DNA of 64,000 nucleotides from Streptomyces sp. NBC_00376 (GTDB lineage Bacteria > Actinomycetota > Actinomycetes > Streptomycetales > Streptomycetaceae), in NCBI RefSeq assembly GCF_036077095.1, contig NZ_CP107960.1, positions 3,162,001 to 3,226,000 of the forward strand, given 5' to 3'. The notes beneath the pieces are model-generated. The model made no database searches and had not been told where the DNA came from. It saw nothing but the letters and a program-made list of their open reading frames with translations. The first letter of the stretch is position 1. The number at the start of each line of letters is the position of its first letter. Positions 50,989-60,366 of the stretch are shown here, piece by piece. The position numbers were made by a program, and so were the translations under genes.

Positions 50989-51026
50989 AGGCTCCCCCTT
51001 CACCGCACATCGCGGCGGGGGAGCCT
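50989..51026. terminator. Hairpin terminator after the TIR operon
   Basis: AGGCTCCCCC (50989-50998) pairs with GGGGGAGCCT (51017-51026), followed by TTTCC. It lies 23 bp past the membrane protein stop and between convergent genes, so it may serve both. Confidence 0.75.
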
Positions 51027-51139
51027 TTCCTGTCCCGGGACCTGGGCACGAGGAGGCTCAGGACCGCCAACGCTGCACAACAGCGCCGGTAAGCGACCGA
51101 GGCCTCACCGGCTCCCCTACCTCACCTGACATCCGCCAC

Positions 51140-52558
51140 TCACAGCGGCCAGACGGTCAGCAAATCGCCGGGGCCGTAGGTGGCGTCGAGCCCCGGACAG
51201 TCGACTCCACTACGCGAAACCGCCACGACGGGAACAGGTTCGTCGGTGAGGGCAGCCCGGTGCCGATGCAGAGCGGCCAAGTCATGCCGGTCGAAGGGCG
51301 ACTGCTCCAGCCACTTGATGGAGCCGACGAAGAGCAACTCCTTGGCGATGGGGGCTCGGTCCGCCCCGACGATATCGATCTCGACGTCGTTGGTTCGGGT
51401 CCAGTAGCCGCCCACTGCGGGGGCAGCGGGCAACCGGTCGTCGGGCAGTGTCCGCGCCAGCGCCTCACGGACAAGAGGCTCGACGGCCCGACCACGCCAG
51501 CTGGTCCAGTTCTCCCGGATGCGCGCCAAGGTCAGATCGCCCCGCCCCCGCTCGATCTCCTCCATCGACGGGCCGAGCAGGTGCAGCCAGAACCGCAGGT
51601 ACGGATCTGTCACCCGGTAGCGGCGGTCCTTCGACGGGCGCAGCGATACAGGCAGCTCGCCGGCGACGATCCGTTTGTCCGTAAGCAGCTCCAGAGCTCG
51701 CTGCAGCGGCGTGGCCCCGATCCCGCCGGCGGCACGGGCGATATTGGTGAAGGTCCGTTCGCCACTCCCGATGGCCGCCAGCACCTTGCGTGCCTGTACC
51801 TGCGGGGGGAATTCGGCGGCCAGCGAGCGTTCGGCCGACACCAGCAGGGCCGAGACCGGATCACTCAGCGCCTCGCCGAGGAAGTCCCACAGTCCTGCGC
51901 CGCGCGGCCACTCCGCGCAGATCAGCGGCAGCCCGCCGGTGACCAGTGCGGCGTCGAAGGCTTCCGCCGGATCCAGCCCGAGCATCTGCCCCACCTCGGC
52001 GGGGTTGAGCGGTCCCAGCACCATCTCCCGGCCGCGCTGGTGGAAGGGGCGTCCGTAGCTGTTCAGCGCCTCCATCATCGACAGATCGGAGCCGATGAGG
52101 ACCAGCAGCACCGGCTTGGTCTCCAGCACCCGGTCCCAGGCCCGTTGCAGCATCCCCTCAAAGGCGCCGTCGGCATCCATCAGGTACGGCACTTCGTCGA
52201 TGATCAGAACGCTCGCCCGGTCGGCAGGCAGCGCCGCGGCCAGCACATCGAACGCGGCGTCCCAGTTCTCCGGCCGTGCGGCAGCCACCAGCCCCGCCAG
52301 TGGCAGCGTCGACACCTGGGCGTCCCTGGCCAGCCGCGCCAGATCATCCCCGGGGGATGCACCAGTCGCAGCGAAGAACAAGAAGGGGGCTCCGGAGCGC
52401 TCCGCAAACCGCTCGACCAGCCGCGACTTGCCCACCCGGCGCCGCCCACGCAACATCACGCACCGACCGGGCCGCTCCCCGCCGACCCCTGCCGCCACCT
52501 TCTGCAGCTCCCGCTCCAACGTCGCCAGCTCCTGGCGACGTCCTACAAAATCCACCAC
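51140..52558 (-). CDS. AAA ATPase of the archaeal-ATPase type with C-terminal DUF234-like nuclease fold
   Basis: 472 residues from GTG 52558 (GGAGG upstream at ~10-base spacing); GTG 52555 is possible. DFVGRRQELATLERELQ opens the domain; Walker A is RGRRRVGKSRLVERF, Walker B SVLIIDEVPYL, and a sensor-like LIGSDLSMME follows. A winged-helix region (~300-350) leads to a C-terminal domain with DVEIDIVGADRAPIAKELLFVGSIKW, the strand pattern of PD-(D/E)XK-like folds seen in DUF234. The family is common on mobile DNA in bacteria and archaea and its role is unknown. A palindrome overlaps the likely promoter. Confidence 0.85.
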   Translation of the reverse strand: MVDFVGRRQELATLERELQKVAAGVGGERPGRCVMLRGRRRVGKSRLVERFAERSGAPFLFFAATGASPGDDLARLARDAQVSTLPLAGLVAAARPENWDAAFDVLAAALPADRASVLIIDEVPYLMDADGAFEGMLQRAWDRVLETKPVLLVLIGSDLSMMEALNSYGRPFHQRGREMVLGPLNPAEVGQMLGLDPAEAFDAALVTGGLPLICAEWPRGAGLWDFLGEALSDPVSALLVSAERSLAAEFPPQVQARKVLAAIGSGERTFTNIARAAGGIGATPLQRALELLTDKRIVAGELPVSLRPSKDRRYRVTDPYLRFWLHLLGPSMEEIERGRGDLTLARIRENWTSWRGRAVEPLVREALARTLPDDRLPAAPAVGGYWTRTNDVEIDIVGADRAPIAKELLFVGSIKWLEQSPFDRHDLAALHRHRAALTDEPVPVVAVSRSGVDCPGLDATYGPGDLLTVWPL

Positions 52559-52583
52559 GCCTGACCGACCTCCACCCACAGAA

Positions 52584-52599
52584 CTAACAACAATGTTAG
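52584..52599 (-). promoter_or_regulatory. Palindrome upstream of the AAA ATPase gene, possible autoregulatory operator
   Basis: CTAAC-AACAAT-GTTAG is a 5-bp inverted repeat with 6-bp spacer in an AT-rich patch unlike its surroundings. A further GTTAG follows at 52610-52614. It lies 26 bases before the GTG start, about where a core promoter should be. Confidence 0.45.
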
Positions 52600-52866
52600 C
52601 AACATAGAGGTTAGTGATTGCCTTCATGGCCCTCGGCAGACGTGTCGACTGAGCCCCGAGACGTGATAACAGTCTGCGCATCGGCGTGCACTCAGGGGTG
52701 TCGTTTCGAGCAGGCCGCGCGCGTGCGGATCGCGTACGGGCGGGCGCCAGCGGAGGCGCTGTACCGACAGAACCGGTACCCGCAAGGAATGATCACGGCC
52801 GTAACCTGAGAACAGGAACGTTCACTACTCCTCAAGCCCTACACGCCCATCGGAATGACAGGCCAC
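52600..52866. other. Intergenic region between ATPase and DUF2004 genes
   Basis: No confident gene. A short frame (52618-52809) contains RVRIAYGRAPAEALYRQNRYPQ-like sequence, which looks like protein remnant but has no start or known family. Confidence 0.4.
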
Positions 52867-53373
52867 ATGAAGAGCATCGATCACCCTTACTTCGGGCACC
52901 TTGAGGTTCCACCGGTGGACGAGACGGAAGTCATCTGGGAAGGCGCAGCCGCGCTGGGAAGCAGCGAGGTCGAAATCCGACTGTGGGCCGATCCCGGCTC
53001 CGGGCTGGATGCGGGAGAACTGGATGCGTTCGCGACGCACCTGGGCCGCCTGCCGACCCTGGACATTGCGGCTCGCGCGGCGATCCGTAAGAACCTGCAG
53101 CAGGATCGCTACTTCATCGACCACCACGCCGACGAACTCGACGACATCGAGGTGATCAAGCGCCTCACCCGGGAAGCGAACGGCGAAACGATCAGCGTCG
53201 ACGCGTTCGCTGCAGCCATGCACCCCGTTCGGATCGGGCTGTGGCACCCGATCGGCGAGGACGAGGCCCGGATCGTCATGGACTACACGATCGACGCTGC
53301 GACCAGTGACGAACTCCTCGCCGTCAAGGTGGCCCGCGACGGGGCCGTGGTATCCGTCGACTGGGAAAGCTGA
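52867..53373 (+). CDS. DUF2004 domain protein
   Basis: 168 residues from ATG 52867 (ATG 52855 is in frame). The opening HPYFGHLEVPPVDETEVIWEGAAALGSSEVEIRLWAD and the later ISVDAFAAAMHPVRIGLWHP match the DUF2004 pattern; it ends DYTIDAATSDELLAVKV. Acidic, soluble, no signal. DUF2004 genes often sit beside toxin or nuclease genes and behave like immunity or SUKH-type accessory proteins, which is an inference from context elsewhere. The fragment just downstream resembles a toxin tail, in line with that idea. Confidence 0.7.
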   Translation: MKSIDHPYFGHLEVPPVDETEVIWEGAAALGSSEVEIRLWADPGSGLDAGELDAFATHLGRLPTLDIAARAAIRKNLQQDRYFIDHHADELDDIEVIKRLTREANGETISVDAFAAAMHPVRIGLWHPIGEDEARIVMDYTIDAATSDELLAVKVARDGAVVSVDWES

Positions 53374-53391
53374 CGGCGTAGGCCCCCGCCT

Positions 53392-53474
53392 CGGTGGTGG
53401 AAGATCGACGCGTATGGCGACGCCAACACGATCACGACCGCGACCTCACGAACGGCAAGAGGTACAAGAGGTAA
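53392..53474 (+). pseudogene. Possible toxin or hypothetical-protein tail, frameshifted fragment
   Basis: RWWKIDAYGDAN reads in one frame, and HDHDRDLTNGKRYKR followed by a stop reads in another, together looking like one short C-terminal sequence broken by a shift at about 53430. I have the impression of similar endings in Streptomyces secreted or toxin-associated proteins, but cannot name a family. It lies between the DUF2004 gene and the ychF terminator. Confidence 0.35.
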
Positions 53475-53646
53475 TGGAAGGAACTGCTCCCGGAGCCCTG
53501 TCCCGGAATCAGCCACCCAATCGGCAGCGCGTCGTCTACACCATCGGCGGCGGGGAGCTGGGGGTGTGGGTCGTACACGTCAGACACCGCTCAACGGTCT
53601 GCTACACGTAGCCGCTTCAGGTTCTGCGGACTGCTGCGGGCAGCAC

Positions 53647-53682
53647 AACGGCCTGACCTGTCTTCTCGCAGGTCAGGCCGTT
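53647..53682 (-). terminator. Perfect 14-bp hairpin terminator after ychF
   Basis: AACGGCCTGACCTG (53647-53660), 8-base loop, CAGGTCAGGCCGTT (53669-53682). It lies 13 bp beyond the ychF stop codon. Confidence 0.88.
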
Positions 53683-53694
53683 GTTCACGTCCAA

Positions 53695-53712
53695 TCAGAC
53701 GTTGAAGCGGAA
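53695..53712. repeat. Right copy of the 18-bp ychF-end repeat, candidate attR
   Basis: TCAGACGTTGAAGCGGAA, covering the ychF stop codon and last five codons, is identical to 44386-44403. No integrase gene lies between the two copies. Confidence 0.6.
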
Positions 53713-54783
53713 CTCCACCACGTCCCCGTCCTGCATCACGTAGTCCTTGCCCTCCATGCGGGCCTTGCCCTTGGCGCGGGCCTCGGCGACGGAGCCGGTT
53801 TCGACCAGGTCCTCGAAGGAGACGATCTCCGCCTTGATGAAGCCCTTCTGGAAGTCGGTGTGGATCACACCGGCCGCCTCGGGGGCCGTGGCGCCCTTCT
53901 TGATCGTCCAGGCCCGGGCTTCCTTCGGGCCCGCCGTGAGGTAGGTCTGGAGGCCCAGGGTGTCGAAGCCGACGCGGCCGAGGGTGGCCAGGCCGGGCTC
54001 TTCCTGGCCCATGGACTGGAGGAGCTCCAGGGCCTCGTCGTCGTCGAGCTCGATCAGCTCGGACTCGATCTTGGCGTTGAGGAAGATCGCCTCGGCAGGG
54101 GCGACCAGGGCGCGCTGTTCGTTCTTGAAGTCCTCGTCGACCAGCTCGTCCTCGTCGACGTTGAAGACGTAGAGGAAGGGCTTGGTGGTCAGGAGGTGCA
54201 GCTCGTGGAGGAGCTTGCCCTTCTCGGTGCCGGCGGTGATGCCCGCGGCGAAGAGGGTCTGGCCCGACTCCAGGATCTTCTGGGCCTCCTCGACCGCGGC
54301 GAGGACCGCGACCTTCTCCTTCTGGAGGCGGGACTCCTTGGTGAGGCGCGGGACGGCCTTCTCGACGGACTGGAGGTCGGCGAGGATCAACTCGGTGTTG
54401 ATCGTCTCGATGTCGTCCTTGGGCGAGACCTTGCCGTCGACGTGGACGACGTTCTCGTCCTTGAAGGCGCGGATGACCTGGCAGATCGCGTCGGACTCGC
54501 GGATGTTCGCGAGGAACTTGTTGCCCAGGCCCTCACCCTCCGAGGCGCCGCGGACGATGCCGGCGATGTCGACGAAGTCGACCGTCGCGGGGAGCAGCCG
54601 CTGGGAGCCGAAGATCTCCGCCAGCTTGTTCAGCCGGGCGTCCGGGACGCCGACGACGCCGACGTTCGGCTCGATCGTGGCGAACGGGTAGTTGGCCGCC
54701 AGCACGTCGTTCTTGGTCAGGGCGTTGAACAGGGTCGACTTGCCGACATTCGGCAGGCCGACGATTCCGATCGTGAGCGACAC
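53695..54783 (-). CDS. ychF: Redox-regulated ATPase YchF (Obg-family GTPase fold)
   Basis: 362 residues from GTG 54783 (AGGAAG upstream), exactly the usual YchF length. G1 GLPNVGKSTLFNALT, the YchF-typical NYPFATIEPNVGVV, and G3 VDFVDIAGIVRGASEGEGLGNKF are present; the G4 region NVDEDELVDED and the C-terminal TGS-like domain (FQKGFIKAEIVSFEDL, ending VVEFRFNV) complete it. YchF binds ribosomes and prefers ATP to GTP. The last 18 bp of the gene are duplicated at 44.4 kb, marking a probable integration site; the gene here stays intact. Confidence 0.97.
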   Translation of the reverse strand: MSLTIGIVGLPNVGKSTLFNALTKNDVLAANYPFATIEPNVGVVGVPDARLNKLAEIFGSQRLLPATVDFVDIAGIVRGASEGEGLGNKFLANIRESDAICQVIRAFKDENVVHVDGKVSPKDDIETINTELILADLQSVEKAVPRLTKESRLQKEKVAVLAAVEEAQKILESGQTLFAAGITAGTEKGKLLHELHLLTTKPFLYVFNVDEDELVDEDFKNEQRALVAPAEAIFLNAKIESELIELDDDEALELLQSMGQEEPGLATLGRVGFDTLGLQTYLTAGPKEARAWTIKKGATAPEAAGVIHTDFQKGFIKAEIVSFEDLVETGSVAEARAKGKARMEGKDYVMQDGDVVEFRFNV

Positions 54784-55001
54784 GTTGGCGACTTCCTGAG
54801 GAGTGAGGTGGGTGGAGGGGGACCGCGGACCGGGTGGGCCGATTCTCCAGTTTACGGGCGGGGGCAACCGGGTCCCCACGGGTCCGGTCGGGTGCCGATT
54901 CGGTTCCCGTTCGGCCGTGTGGCATCGAACTCATCCCCTAGGTCGCGCAAAGGGCGTGTCCCGTACCTGATTACTGCTGCCCGGCGACCTACGTTGTCCC
55001 G

Positions 55002-55601
55002 GTGGAGCAGCACAGGACACGTCCCCCGCAGCGCAGGCAGTCTCGCCAGGCCCCGCTGTCCCCGCAGGGCACCATCGAGGAGACCGCGACCGTCTACCGG
55101 GTGGTGAGCGCGCCGGAGGGCCGTACGCGTCCGGTGCCGCCCGTCGTCCTCGCGCTGCGCAGGCTGCCGAACCCCCGGCTGACCGGGATCGGGGCCGGGC
55201 TCTTCGCCGCTGCCACCATGTTCGTACTGGCCTGTCTCGACCTGCTGGTCCTCGACGGTTCGTCGGTGGTGTTCGGTGTGCTGTTCCTCCCGGTATGCGC
55301 GCTGACCGCGCTGTGGGTGCGGCCCGCGGACCTGGTGACCGCGCCGATCATCGTGCCGATCGCGTTCGCCATCGGCGTCGTCCCGATCGCCGGTGGCACG
55401 GGCGGCTTCGGCGGCCAGACCATGGCGGTCGTCACCGCGCTCGCCGTGCACGCCGGGTGGCTGTACGGCGGAACGCTCATCGCCGGGCTCATCGCGACCG
55501 TGCGGAAGGTACGGCTGATGCGTCAGCGGCAGCGCCGCATGCTGCTCGCCGCGCAGACGGCCCGGCCCTCCTCGCGGGGACCGCGCCGCCCGCGGCGGTG
55601 A
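55002..55601 (+). CDS. DUF6542-like membrane protein
   Basis: 199 residues from GTG 55002. A basic N-terminal ~50 residues is followed by four to five hydrophobic helices (LTGIGAGLFAAATMFVLACLDLL; VVFGVLFLPVCALTALWV; VTAPIIVPIAFAIGVVPIAG; WLYGGTLIAGLIATV) and a basic tail. It is an actinobacterial membrane protein of unknown function, divergent from ychF as I recall for Streptomyces genomes. Confidence 0.78.
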   Translation: MEQHRTRPPQRRQSRQAPLSPQGTIEETATVYRVVSAPEGRTRPVPPVVLALRRLPNPRLTGIGAGLFAAATMFVLACLDLLVLDGSSVVFGVLFLPVCALTALWVRPADLVTAPIIVPIAFAIGVVPIAGGTGGFGGQTMAVVTALAVHAGWLYGGTLIAGLIATVRKVRLMRQRQRRMLLAAQTARPSSRGPRRPRR

Positions 55602-55623
55602 GCGGCGAGCGGCGCGCGGGGCT

Positions 55624-56361
55624 CTAGTCGCCCCTGGCCGCCATCGCCGCGCCGACGATGCCGGCGTTGTTCTGGAGCTCCGCGGGCACCATCTCGGCCC
55701 GTACGTGCTCGATCAGAGGCAGGAACTTGTCGGCCTTGCGGCTGACCCCGCCGCCGATGATGAAGAGCTCGGGCGAGAACAGCATCTCCACATGGGCCAG
55801 GTATTTCTGCACCCGGTGCGCCCAGTGGTGCCAGCTCAGGTCCTCGTCCTCCTTGGCCTTGGTGGAGGCGTGCTTCTCCGCGTCGTGGCCGTTCAGCTCC
55901 AGGTGGCCCAGCTCGGTGTTGGGCACGAGCCGGCCGTCGATGAAGAGGGCGCTGCCGATCCCCGTACCGAGCGTCAGGACGATCACGGTTCCCTTGCGGC
56001 CCCGGCCCGCGCCGAACGTCATCTCCGCGACACCGGCCGCGTCCGCGTCGTTCAGCACGGTGACGGGGAGGCCGAGCCGGTCCCCGAGCAGTCCGCGGGC
56101 GTCCGTGTCGATCCAGCCCTTGTCGACATTGGCCGCGGTACGGGTGACCCCGCCGGTGACCACGCCCGGGAAGGTGACGCCCACCGGACCCGACCAGTCG
56201 AAATGGCCGACGACCTCGGCCACGCACTCGACCACGTCCTTGGGCGTGGCCGGGTGCGGTGTCAGTACTTTGTGGCGCTCCTGCGCCAGGTCTCCGCGGT
56301 CCAGGTCCACGGGAGCGCCCTTGATCCCGGATCCGCCGATGTCCACGCCGAAGATCTGCAT
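55624..56361 (-). CDS. ppgK: Polyphosphate glucokinase
   Basis: 245 residues from ATG 56361. It is an ROK-type kinase: phosphate-1 loop GVDIGGSGIKGAPVD at the start, VTLNDADAAGVAEMTFG style sequence with the catalytic Asp (VLNDADAAG), LTLGTGIGSALFIDG, and ELGHLELNGHDAEKHAS, typical of PPGK. The enzyme phosphorylates glucose using polyphosphate, preferentially over ATP, and supplies glucose 6-phosphate. Its stop lies 22 bp from the DUF6542-like gene, convergent. Confidence 0.93.
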   Translation of the reverse strand: MQIFGVDIGGSGIKGAPVDLDRGDLAQERHKVLTPHPATPKDVVECVAEVVGHFDWSGPVGVTFPGVVTGGVTRTAANVDKGWIDTDARGLLGDRLGLPVTVLNDADAAGVAEMTFGAGRGRKGTVIVLTLGTGIGSALFIDGRLVPNTELGHLELNGHDAEKHASTKAKEDEDLSWHHWAHRVQKYLAHVEMLFSPELFIIGGGVSRKADKFLPLIEHVRAEMVPAELQNNAGIVGAAMAARGD

Positions 56362-56426
56362 GCAGTCCACGGTACGGGCAGGCCGCCCGGCCCACTTCCC
56401 GAAAGCCGGACAGCGTAAGCCGGGTG

Positions 56427-57407
56427 TCACTTCTCCGAGAGGGCGGCGGCCTCGGCGCGCAGGTCGCGGCGGAGTTCCTTGGGCAGCGAGAAGGTGATGG
56501 ACTCCTCGGCCGCCTTCACGATCTCCACGTCCTCGAAACCGCGCTCGGACAGCCAGGCCAGGACGCCGTCGACCAGCACCTCGGGGACCGACGCCCCGGA
56601 GGTGACGCCGACCGTGGAGACACCTTCCAGCCAGGCCTCGTCGATCTCCTCGGCGAAGTCGACCAGATGGGCGTCATTCGCACCGGCGCCGAGGGCGACC
56701 TCGACCAGGCGGACCGAGTTGGAGGAGTTCTTCGAGCCGACGACGATCACGAGGTCGGCGTCCGCGCCCATCTGCTTCACCGCGATCTGGCGGTTCTGCG
56801 TGGCGTAGCAGATGTCGTCGCTGGGCGGCGAGATCAGGAGCGGGAACTTCTCCTTGAGCGCGCCGACCGTCTCCATCGTCTCGTCGACGGAGAGCGTGGT
56901 CTGAGAGAGCCAGACGACCTTCGACGGGTCGCGCACCTCGACACCGGCGACGTCCTCGGGGCCGTCGACCAGCGTGATGTGGTCGGGGGCCTCGCCGGAG
57001 GTGCCGATGACCTCCTCGTGGCCCTCGTGGCCGATCAGGAGGATGTCGAAGTCGTCCTGCGCGAAGCGGACGGCTTCCTTGTGGACCTTGGTGACCAGGG
57101 GGCAGGTCGCGTCGATCGTGGCCAGCTTCCGCTCGGCCGCCTCCTCGTGCACGGTCGGTGCGACGCCGTGCGCGGAGAACATCACGATCGAGCCCTCGGG
57201 GACCTCCGCCGTCTCCTCGACGAAGATCGCGCCCTTCTTCTCCAGGGTCTGTACGACGTACTTGTTGTGAACGATCTCGTGGCGCACGTACACCGGGGAG
57301 CCGTACTGCTCCAGGGCCTTCTCCACGGCGATCACGGCACGGTCCACCCCCGCGCAGTAGCCACGGGGAGCGGCGAGCAGGACGCGGCGAGGTGTCGTAG
57401 CAGTCAT
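56427..57407 (-). CDS. ispH: 4-hydroxy-3-methylbut-2-enyl diphosphate reductase
   Basis: 326 residues from ATG 57407 (ATG 57416 also in frame). The three Fe-S cysteines are visible: [14 protein letters not shown] (C18), [11 protein letters not shown], and [23 protein letters not shown] and the acid-bearing [11 protein letters not shown], plus [13 protein letters not shown], complete the IspH pattern. It makes IPP and DMAPP in the last step of the MEP isoprenoid pathway. It lies upstream of ppgK in the same direction. A long open frame extends far upstream of this start but is antisense to the permease gene. Confidence 0.96.
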   Translation of the reverse strand: MTATTPRRVLLAAPRGYCAGVDRAVIAVEKALEQYGSPVYVRHEIVHNKYVVQTLEKKGAIFVEETAEVPEGSIVMFSAHGVAPTVHEEAAERKLATIDATCPLVTKVHKEAVRFAQDDFDILLIGHEGHEEVIGTSGEAPDHITLVDGPEDVAGVEVRDPSKVVWLSQTTLSVDETMETVGALKEKFPLLISPPSDDICYATQNRQIAVKQMGADADLVIVVGSKNSSNSVRLVEVALGAGANDAHLVDFAEEIDEAWLEGVSTVGVTSGASVPEVLVDGVLAWLSERGFEDVEIVKAAEESITFSLPKELRRDLRAEAAALSEK

Positions 57408-57518
57408 GCGAACCATCGTAAGGCCGAGTCGAACGCGCGGAAGATCAGCCCGGTGGCGAGACTGGCGGGACTGGCAGGACCTGACGGGCTGAAACCGTTC
57501 GCGACTCTGGGAGGGCTC

Positions 57519-58910
57519 ATGCCGGACACCGGCAGCGGCGGGACTACTGGGGTGGCAGGGGCGCATCAGGAAAGCGGGAGGCTGCGGCGGACGCTCGGGT
57601 TCCGGGACCTGGTGGTCTACGGGCTCCTGTTCATCGCGCCGATGGCCCCCGTCGGGGTGTTCGGCACGCTGGACGCGAAGTCCGACGGTGCCGTCGCGCT
57701 GGTCTACGTCGCGGCGACGGTGGTGATGGCGTTCACGGCGTTCAGCTACGCCCAGATGGTGCGGGTCGCCCCGCTGGCCGGTTCGGTCTTCGCGTACGCG
57801 CGCAAGGGGCTCGGGGAAGGGCCGGGGTTCGTTGCCGGGTGGATGGCGATGCTCGACTATCTGCTGATCCCGGCGGTCGCCTATCTCTTCTCCGGGATCG
57901 CGCTGAATGCGCTGGTGCCGTCTGTGTCGCGGTGGGTGTGGACGGCGCTCGCCGTCGTCGTCACCACGCTCCTCAACCTCTGGGGTGTGCGGGCCGCCGC
58001 CCGGGTCGGCTTCGCGGTGCTGGCGATGGAGATCGTGGTGCTGCTGGTGTTCCTGGTGTCGGCGGTGGTGGTGCTCGTACGGGACGGGGCGCAGCGCGGC
58101 TGGCTGACTCCGCTCACCGGTGATTCGGGCTTCTCCGCCTCGGCGGTGCTGGGGGCGGTGTCGGTGGCGGTGCTGTCGTATCTGGGCTTCGACGCGATCG
58201 CCACGTTCGCGGAGGAGGTGACCGGGGGCTCGGCGAAGGTGGCGCGGGCGCTGCTGTTCTGTCTGGTGCTGGCGGGTGTGCTGTTCGTGGCGCAGGCGTA
58301 TCTGGCAGCGCTGCTCGAACCGCTGACGTCGGCGGAGCTGGCCGCCGATTCGGTCGCGCAGGGGTCGGCCTTCTACGACACGGTGGACTCGGCGGTCGGC
58401 GGCTGGCTGCACGATCTGGTGGCCGTCAGCAAGGCGATCGGGGCGGCGTTCGCGGCCCTGGCGGGGCAGGCGGCCGCGGGACGGCTGCTCTTCGCGATGG
58501 CCAGGGAGCGGCGGCTGCCCTCGGTGCTCGCCAAGGTCGACCCGGGGTCCGGGGTGCCGCGGGTCGCGATCCTGCTGGCCGCGACGGTGACGCTGATCGC
58601 CGCGGTGTGGGCGGCCCGGCGCGCCGACGGCCTCGACCGTCTGGTGTCGGTCGTCGACATCGGTGCGCTGACGGCCTTCGTGCTGCTGCACGCGTCGGTG
58701 GTCGGCTGGTTCGCCGTACGCCGGATGGCGGGACCGCCGAGCTGGTGGCGGCATGTGCTGGTGCCGGTGGTGGGCGCGGGGGTGCTGATCGCGGTGATCG
58801 TGGAGGCGACCCCGAGCGCTCAGGTGGTGGGGGTGTGCTGGTTCGCGGTGGGGCTGGTGGTGCTGGCGTTGCAGTGGGGGCGCGGCGTACGGCCCGGGGC
58901 GGCCGGGTGA
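57519..58910 (+). CDS. APC-family amino acid permease
   Basis: 463 residues from ATG 57519 with GGGAGG upstream. About twelve membrane helices; [22 protein letters not shown] and [29 protein letters not shown] are typical of the APC superfamily substrate-binding helices, and [23 protein letters not shown] matches the G-F-[DE] core of helix 6 region. Probably an amino acid or amine importer; substrate unknown. It is divergent from ispH. Confidence 0.9.
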   Translation: MPDTGSGGTTGVAGAHQESGRLRRTLGFRDLVVYGLLFIAPMAPVGVFGTLDAKSDGAVALVYVAATVVMAFTAFSYAQMVRVAPLAGSVFAYARKGLGEGPGFVAGWMAMLDYLLIPAVAYLFSGIALNALVPSVSRWVWTALAVVVTTLLNLWGVRAAARVGFAVLAMEIVVLLVFLVSAVVVLVRDGAQRGWLTPLTGDSGFSASAVLGAVSVAVLSYLGFDAIATFAEEVTGGSAKVARALLFCLVLAGVLFVAQAYLAALLEPLTSAELAADSVAQGSAFYDTVDSAVGGWLHDLVAVSKAIGAAFAALAGQAAAGRLLFAMARERRLPSVLAKVDPGSGVPRVAILLAATVTLIAAVWAARRADGLDRLVSVVDIGALTAFVLLHASVVGWFAVRRMAGPPSWWRHVLVPVVGAGVLIAVIVEATPSAQVVGVCWFAVGLVVLALQWGRGVRPGAAG

Positions 58911-59025
58911 CGGGGTGAGGGCGTGATCCGACGCTCCTGAGCCCTGGCGGTCCTGACACTCCCTGGGACCCGGCGGTCCTGTCGTGGGCGCCCGATTGTC
59001 GGTGGGGGCGGATACGCTCGCTCGC

Positions 59026-60237
59026 ATGGCTCTCCAGACGTCCGCGGAAGCTCCGCTGCCCGTAGGTGATGTGTCGCGGCTCATCGGCGGCTGGATCGAC
59101 CGGCTCGGGGCGGTCTGGGTCGAGGGGCAGATCACGCAGCTGTCCCGGCGGCCGGGTGCCGGGGTGGTGTTCCTGACGCTGCGCGACCCGTCGCAGGACA
59201 TCTCGGTGAGCGTGACGTGCTTCCGGCAGGTCTTCGACCGGATCGCTGATGTGGTGACGGAGGGGGCGCGGGTCGTCGTCCTGGCCAAGCCGGAGTGGTA
59301 CGCGCCGCGCGGCCAGCTGTCCCTGCGGGCCACGGAGATACGGCCGGTCGGCATCGGTGAGCTGCTGGTCCGCCTGGAACAGCTGAAGAAGTCGCTGGCC
59401 TCGGAGGGGCTCTTCGCGCTCGACCGGAAGAAGCCGCTGCCGTTCCTGCCGCAGCTGATCGGGCTGGTCTGCGGACGGGCGTCGGCGGCCGAGCGCGATG
59501 TGCTGGAGAACGCCCGGCGGCGGTGGCCCGCGGTCCGCTTCGAGGTGCGCAACGCGGCGGTGCAGGGTGTGCACGCGGTGAATCAGGTGGTCCAGGCGGT
59601 GAAGGAGCTGGACGATCTGCCGGACGTGGACGTGATCGTCGTGGCGCGGGGCGGCGGCAGCGTGGAGGACCTGCTGCCGTTCTCGGACGAGCAGCTGATC
59701 CGCACGGTGGCCGCGTGCCGTACGCCGGTGGTGTCGGCTATCGGTCATGAGCCGGACTCCCCGCTGCTCGACCTGGTCGCGGACCTCCGCGCCTCCACGC
59801 CGACCGACGCGGCGAAGAAGATCGTGCCGGACGTGGGCGAGGAGCTGGACCGGGTGCGGCAGCTGCGTGACCGCGCGCTGCGGACGGTACGGGGGCTGCT
59901 GGACCGGGAGGAGCGCGGACTGGCGCACGCCCTGGGCCGGCCGTCGATGGAGCGCCCCCAGCGGATGGTGGACGAGCGCGCGGCAGAGATCGACGCGCTG
60001 GTCGGGCGGAGCCGACGGGTGCTGGGGCATCTGCTGGACCGGGCGGACTCGGAGCTCGCCCACACCCGGGCGCGGGTGGTCGCGCTGTCGCCCGCGGCGA
60101 CGCTGGAGCGCGGTTACGCGGTGCTGCAGCGGGCCGACGGCCACGTCGTGCGGGATCCGGCGGACGCGGGGGCGCCGGGCGAGATGCTCCGGGCGCGGGT
60201 TTCGGGGGGCGAGTTCGCGGTGCGGGTGAGCGAGTGA
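59026..60237 (+). CDS. xseA: Exodeoxyribonuclease VII large subunit
   Basis: 403 residues from ATG 59026 (frame open to 58984). The N-terminal OB fold (~10-110: [40 protein letters not shown]) is followed by the catalytic region: [40 protein letters not shown], and [26 protein letters not shown]; a coiled coil and C-terminal strand ([13 protein letters not shown]) end it. With XseB it degrades single-stranded DNA to oligonucleotides. xseB lies 130 bp downstream with a small repeat-bearing frame between. Confidence 0.96.
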   Translation: MALQTSAEAPLPVGDVSRLIGGWIDRLGAVWVEGQITQLSRRPGAGVVFLTLRDPSQDISVSVTCFRQVFDRIADVVTEGARVVVLAKPEWYAPRGQLSLRATEIRPVGIGELLVRLEQLKKSLASEGLFALDRKKPLPFLPQLIGLVCGRASAAERDVLENARRRWPAVRFEVRNAAVQGVHAVNQVVQAVKELDDLPDVDVIVVARGGGSVEDLLPFSDEQLIRTVAACRTPVVSAIGHEPDSPLLDLVADLRASTPTDAAKKIVPDVGEELDRVRQLRDRALRTVRGLLDREERGLAHALGRPSMERPQRMVDERAAEIDALVGRSRRVLGHLLDRADSELAHTRARVVALSPAATLERGYAVLQRADGHVVRDPADAGAPGEMLRARVSGGEFAVRVSE

Positions 60238-60241
60238 GCTG

Positions 60242-60361
60242 GTGAACGGGGTCGAGATCACGGACGCGGTCGAAATCGTGGACCGGGTCGAGGTCGAGGA
60301 CCGGGTCGAAATCATGGACGTACGAGGTCACGGGCCCCTGGCGGGCCGGAACGTAGGGTGA
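60242..60361 (+). CDS. Possible 39-residue repeat peptide between xseA and xseB
   Basis: A frame from GTG 60242 encodes four six-residue units of the form V-E-x-x-D-x, then RGHGPLAGRNVG and a stop that overlaps an in-frame GTG of xseB (60358). It has no clear ribosome site and no relatives I know. It may be only a by-product of the 18-bp tandem repeat, or a coupling leader for xseB. Confidence 0.3.
   Translation: MNGVEITDAVEIVDRVEVEDRVEIMDVRGHGPLAGRNVG
60250..60321. repeat. Four tandem 18-bp repeats upstream of xseB
   Basis: Units 60250-60267, 60268-60285, 60286-60303 and 60304-60321 share the pattern GGTCGAxxTCxxGGACxx. The unit length is a multiple of three, so copy-number change would keep frame. 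Confidence 0.8.
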
Positions 60362-60366
60362 AGCGC

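Noticed and set aside
56427..59552. A 1,041-codon minus-strand frame reaching far upstream of ispH
   Set aside because: Only the last ~326 codons are IspH; the rest is antisense to the APC permease and xseA and is His/Arg/Pro-rich, as shadow frames in high-GC DNA are.
60238..60366. CRISPR array between xseA and xseB
   Set aside because: The 18-bp units are contiguous without spacers and vary in sequence; no cas genes are in the window.
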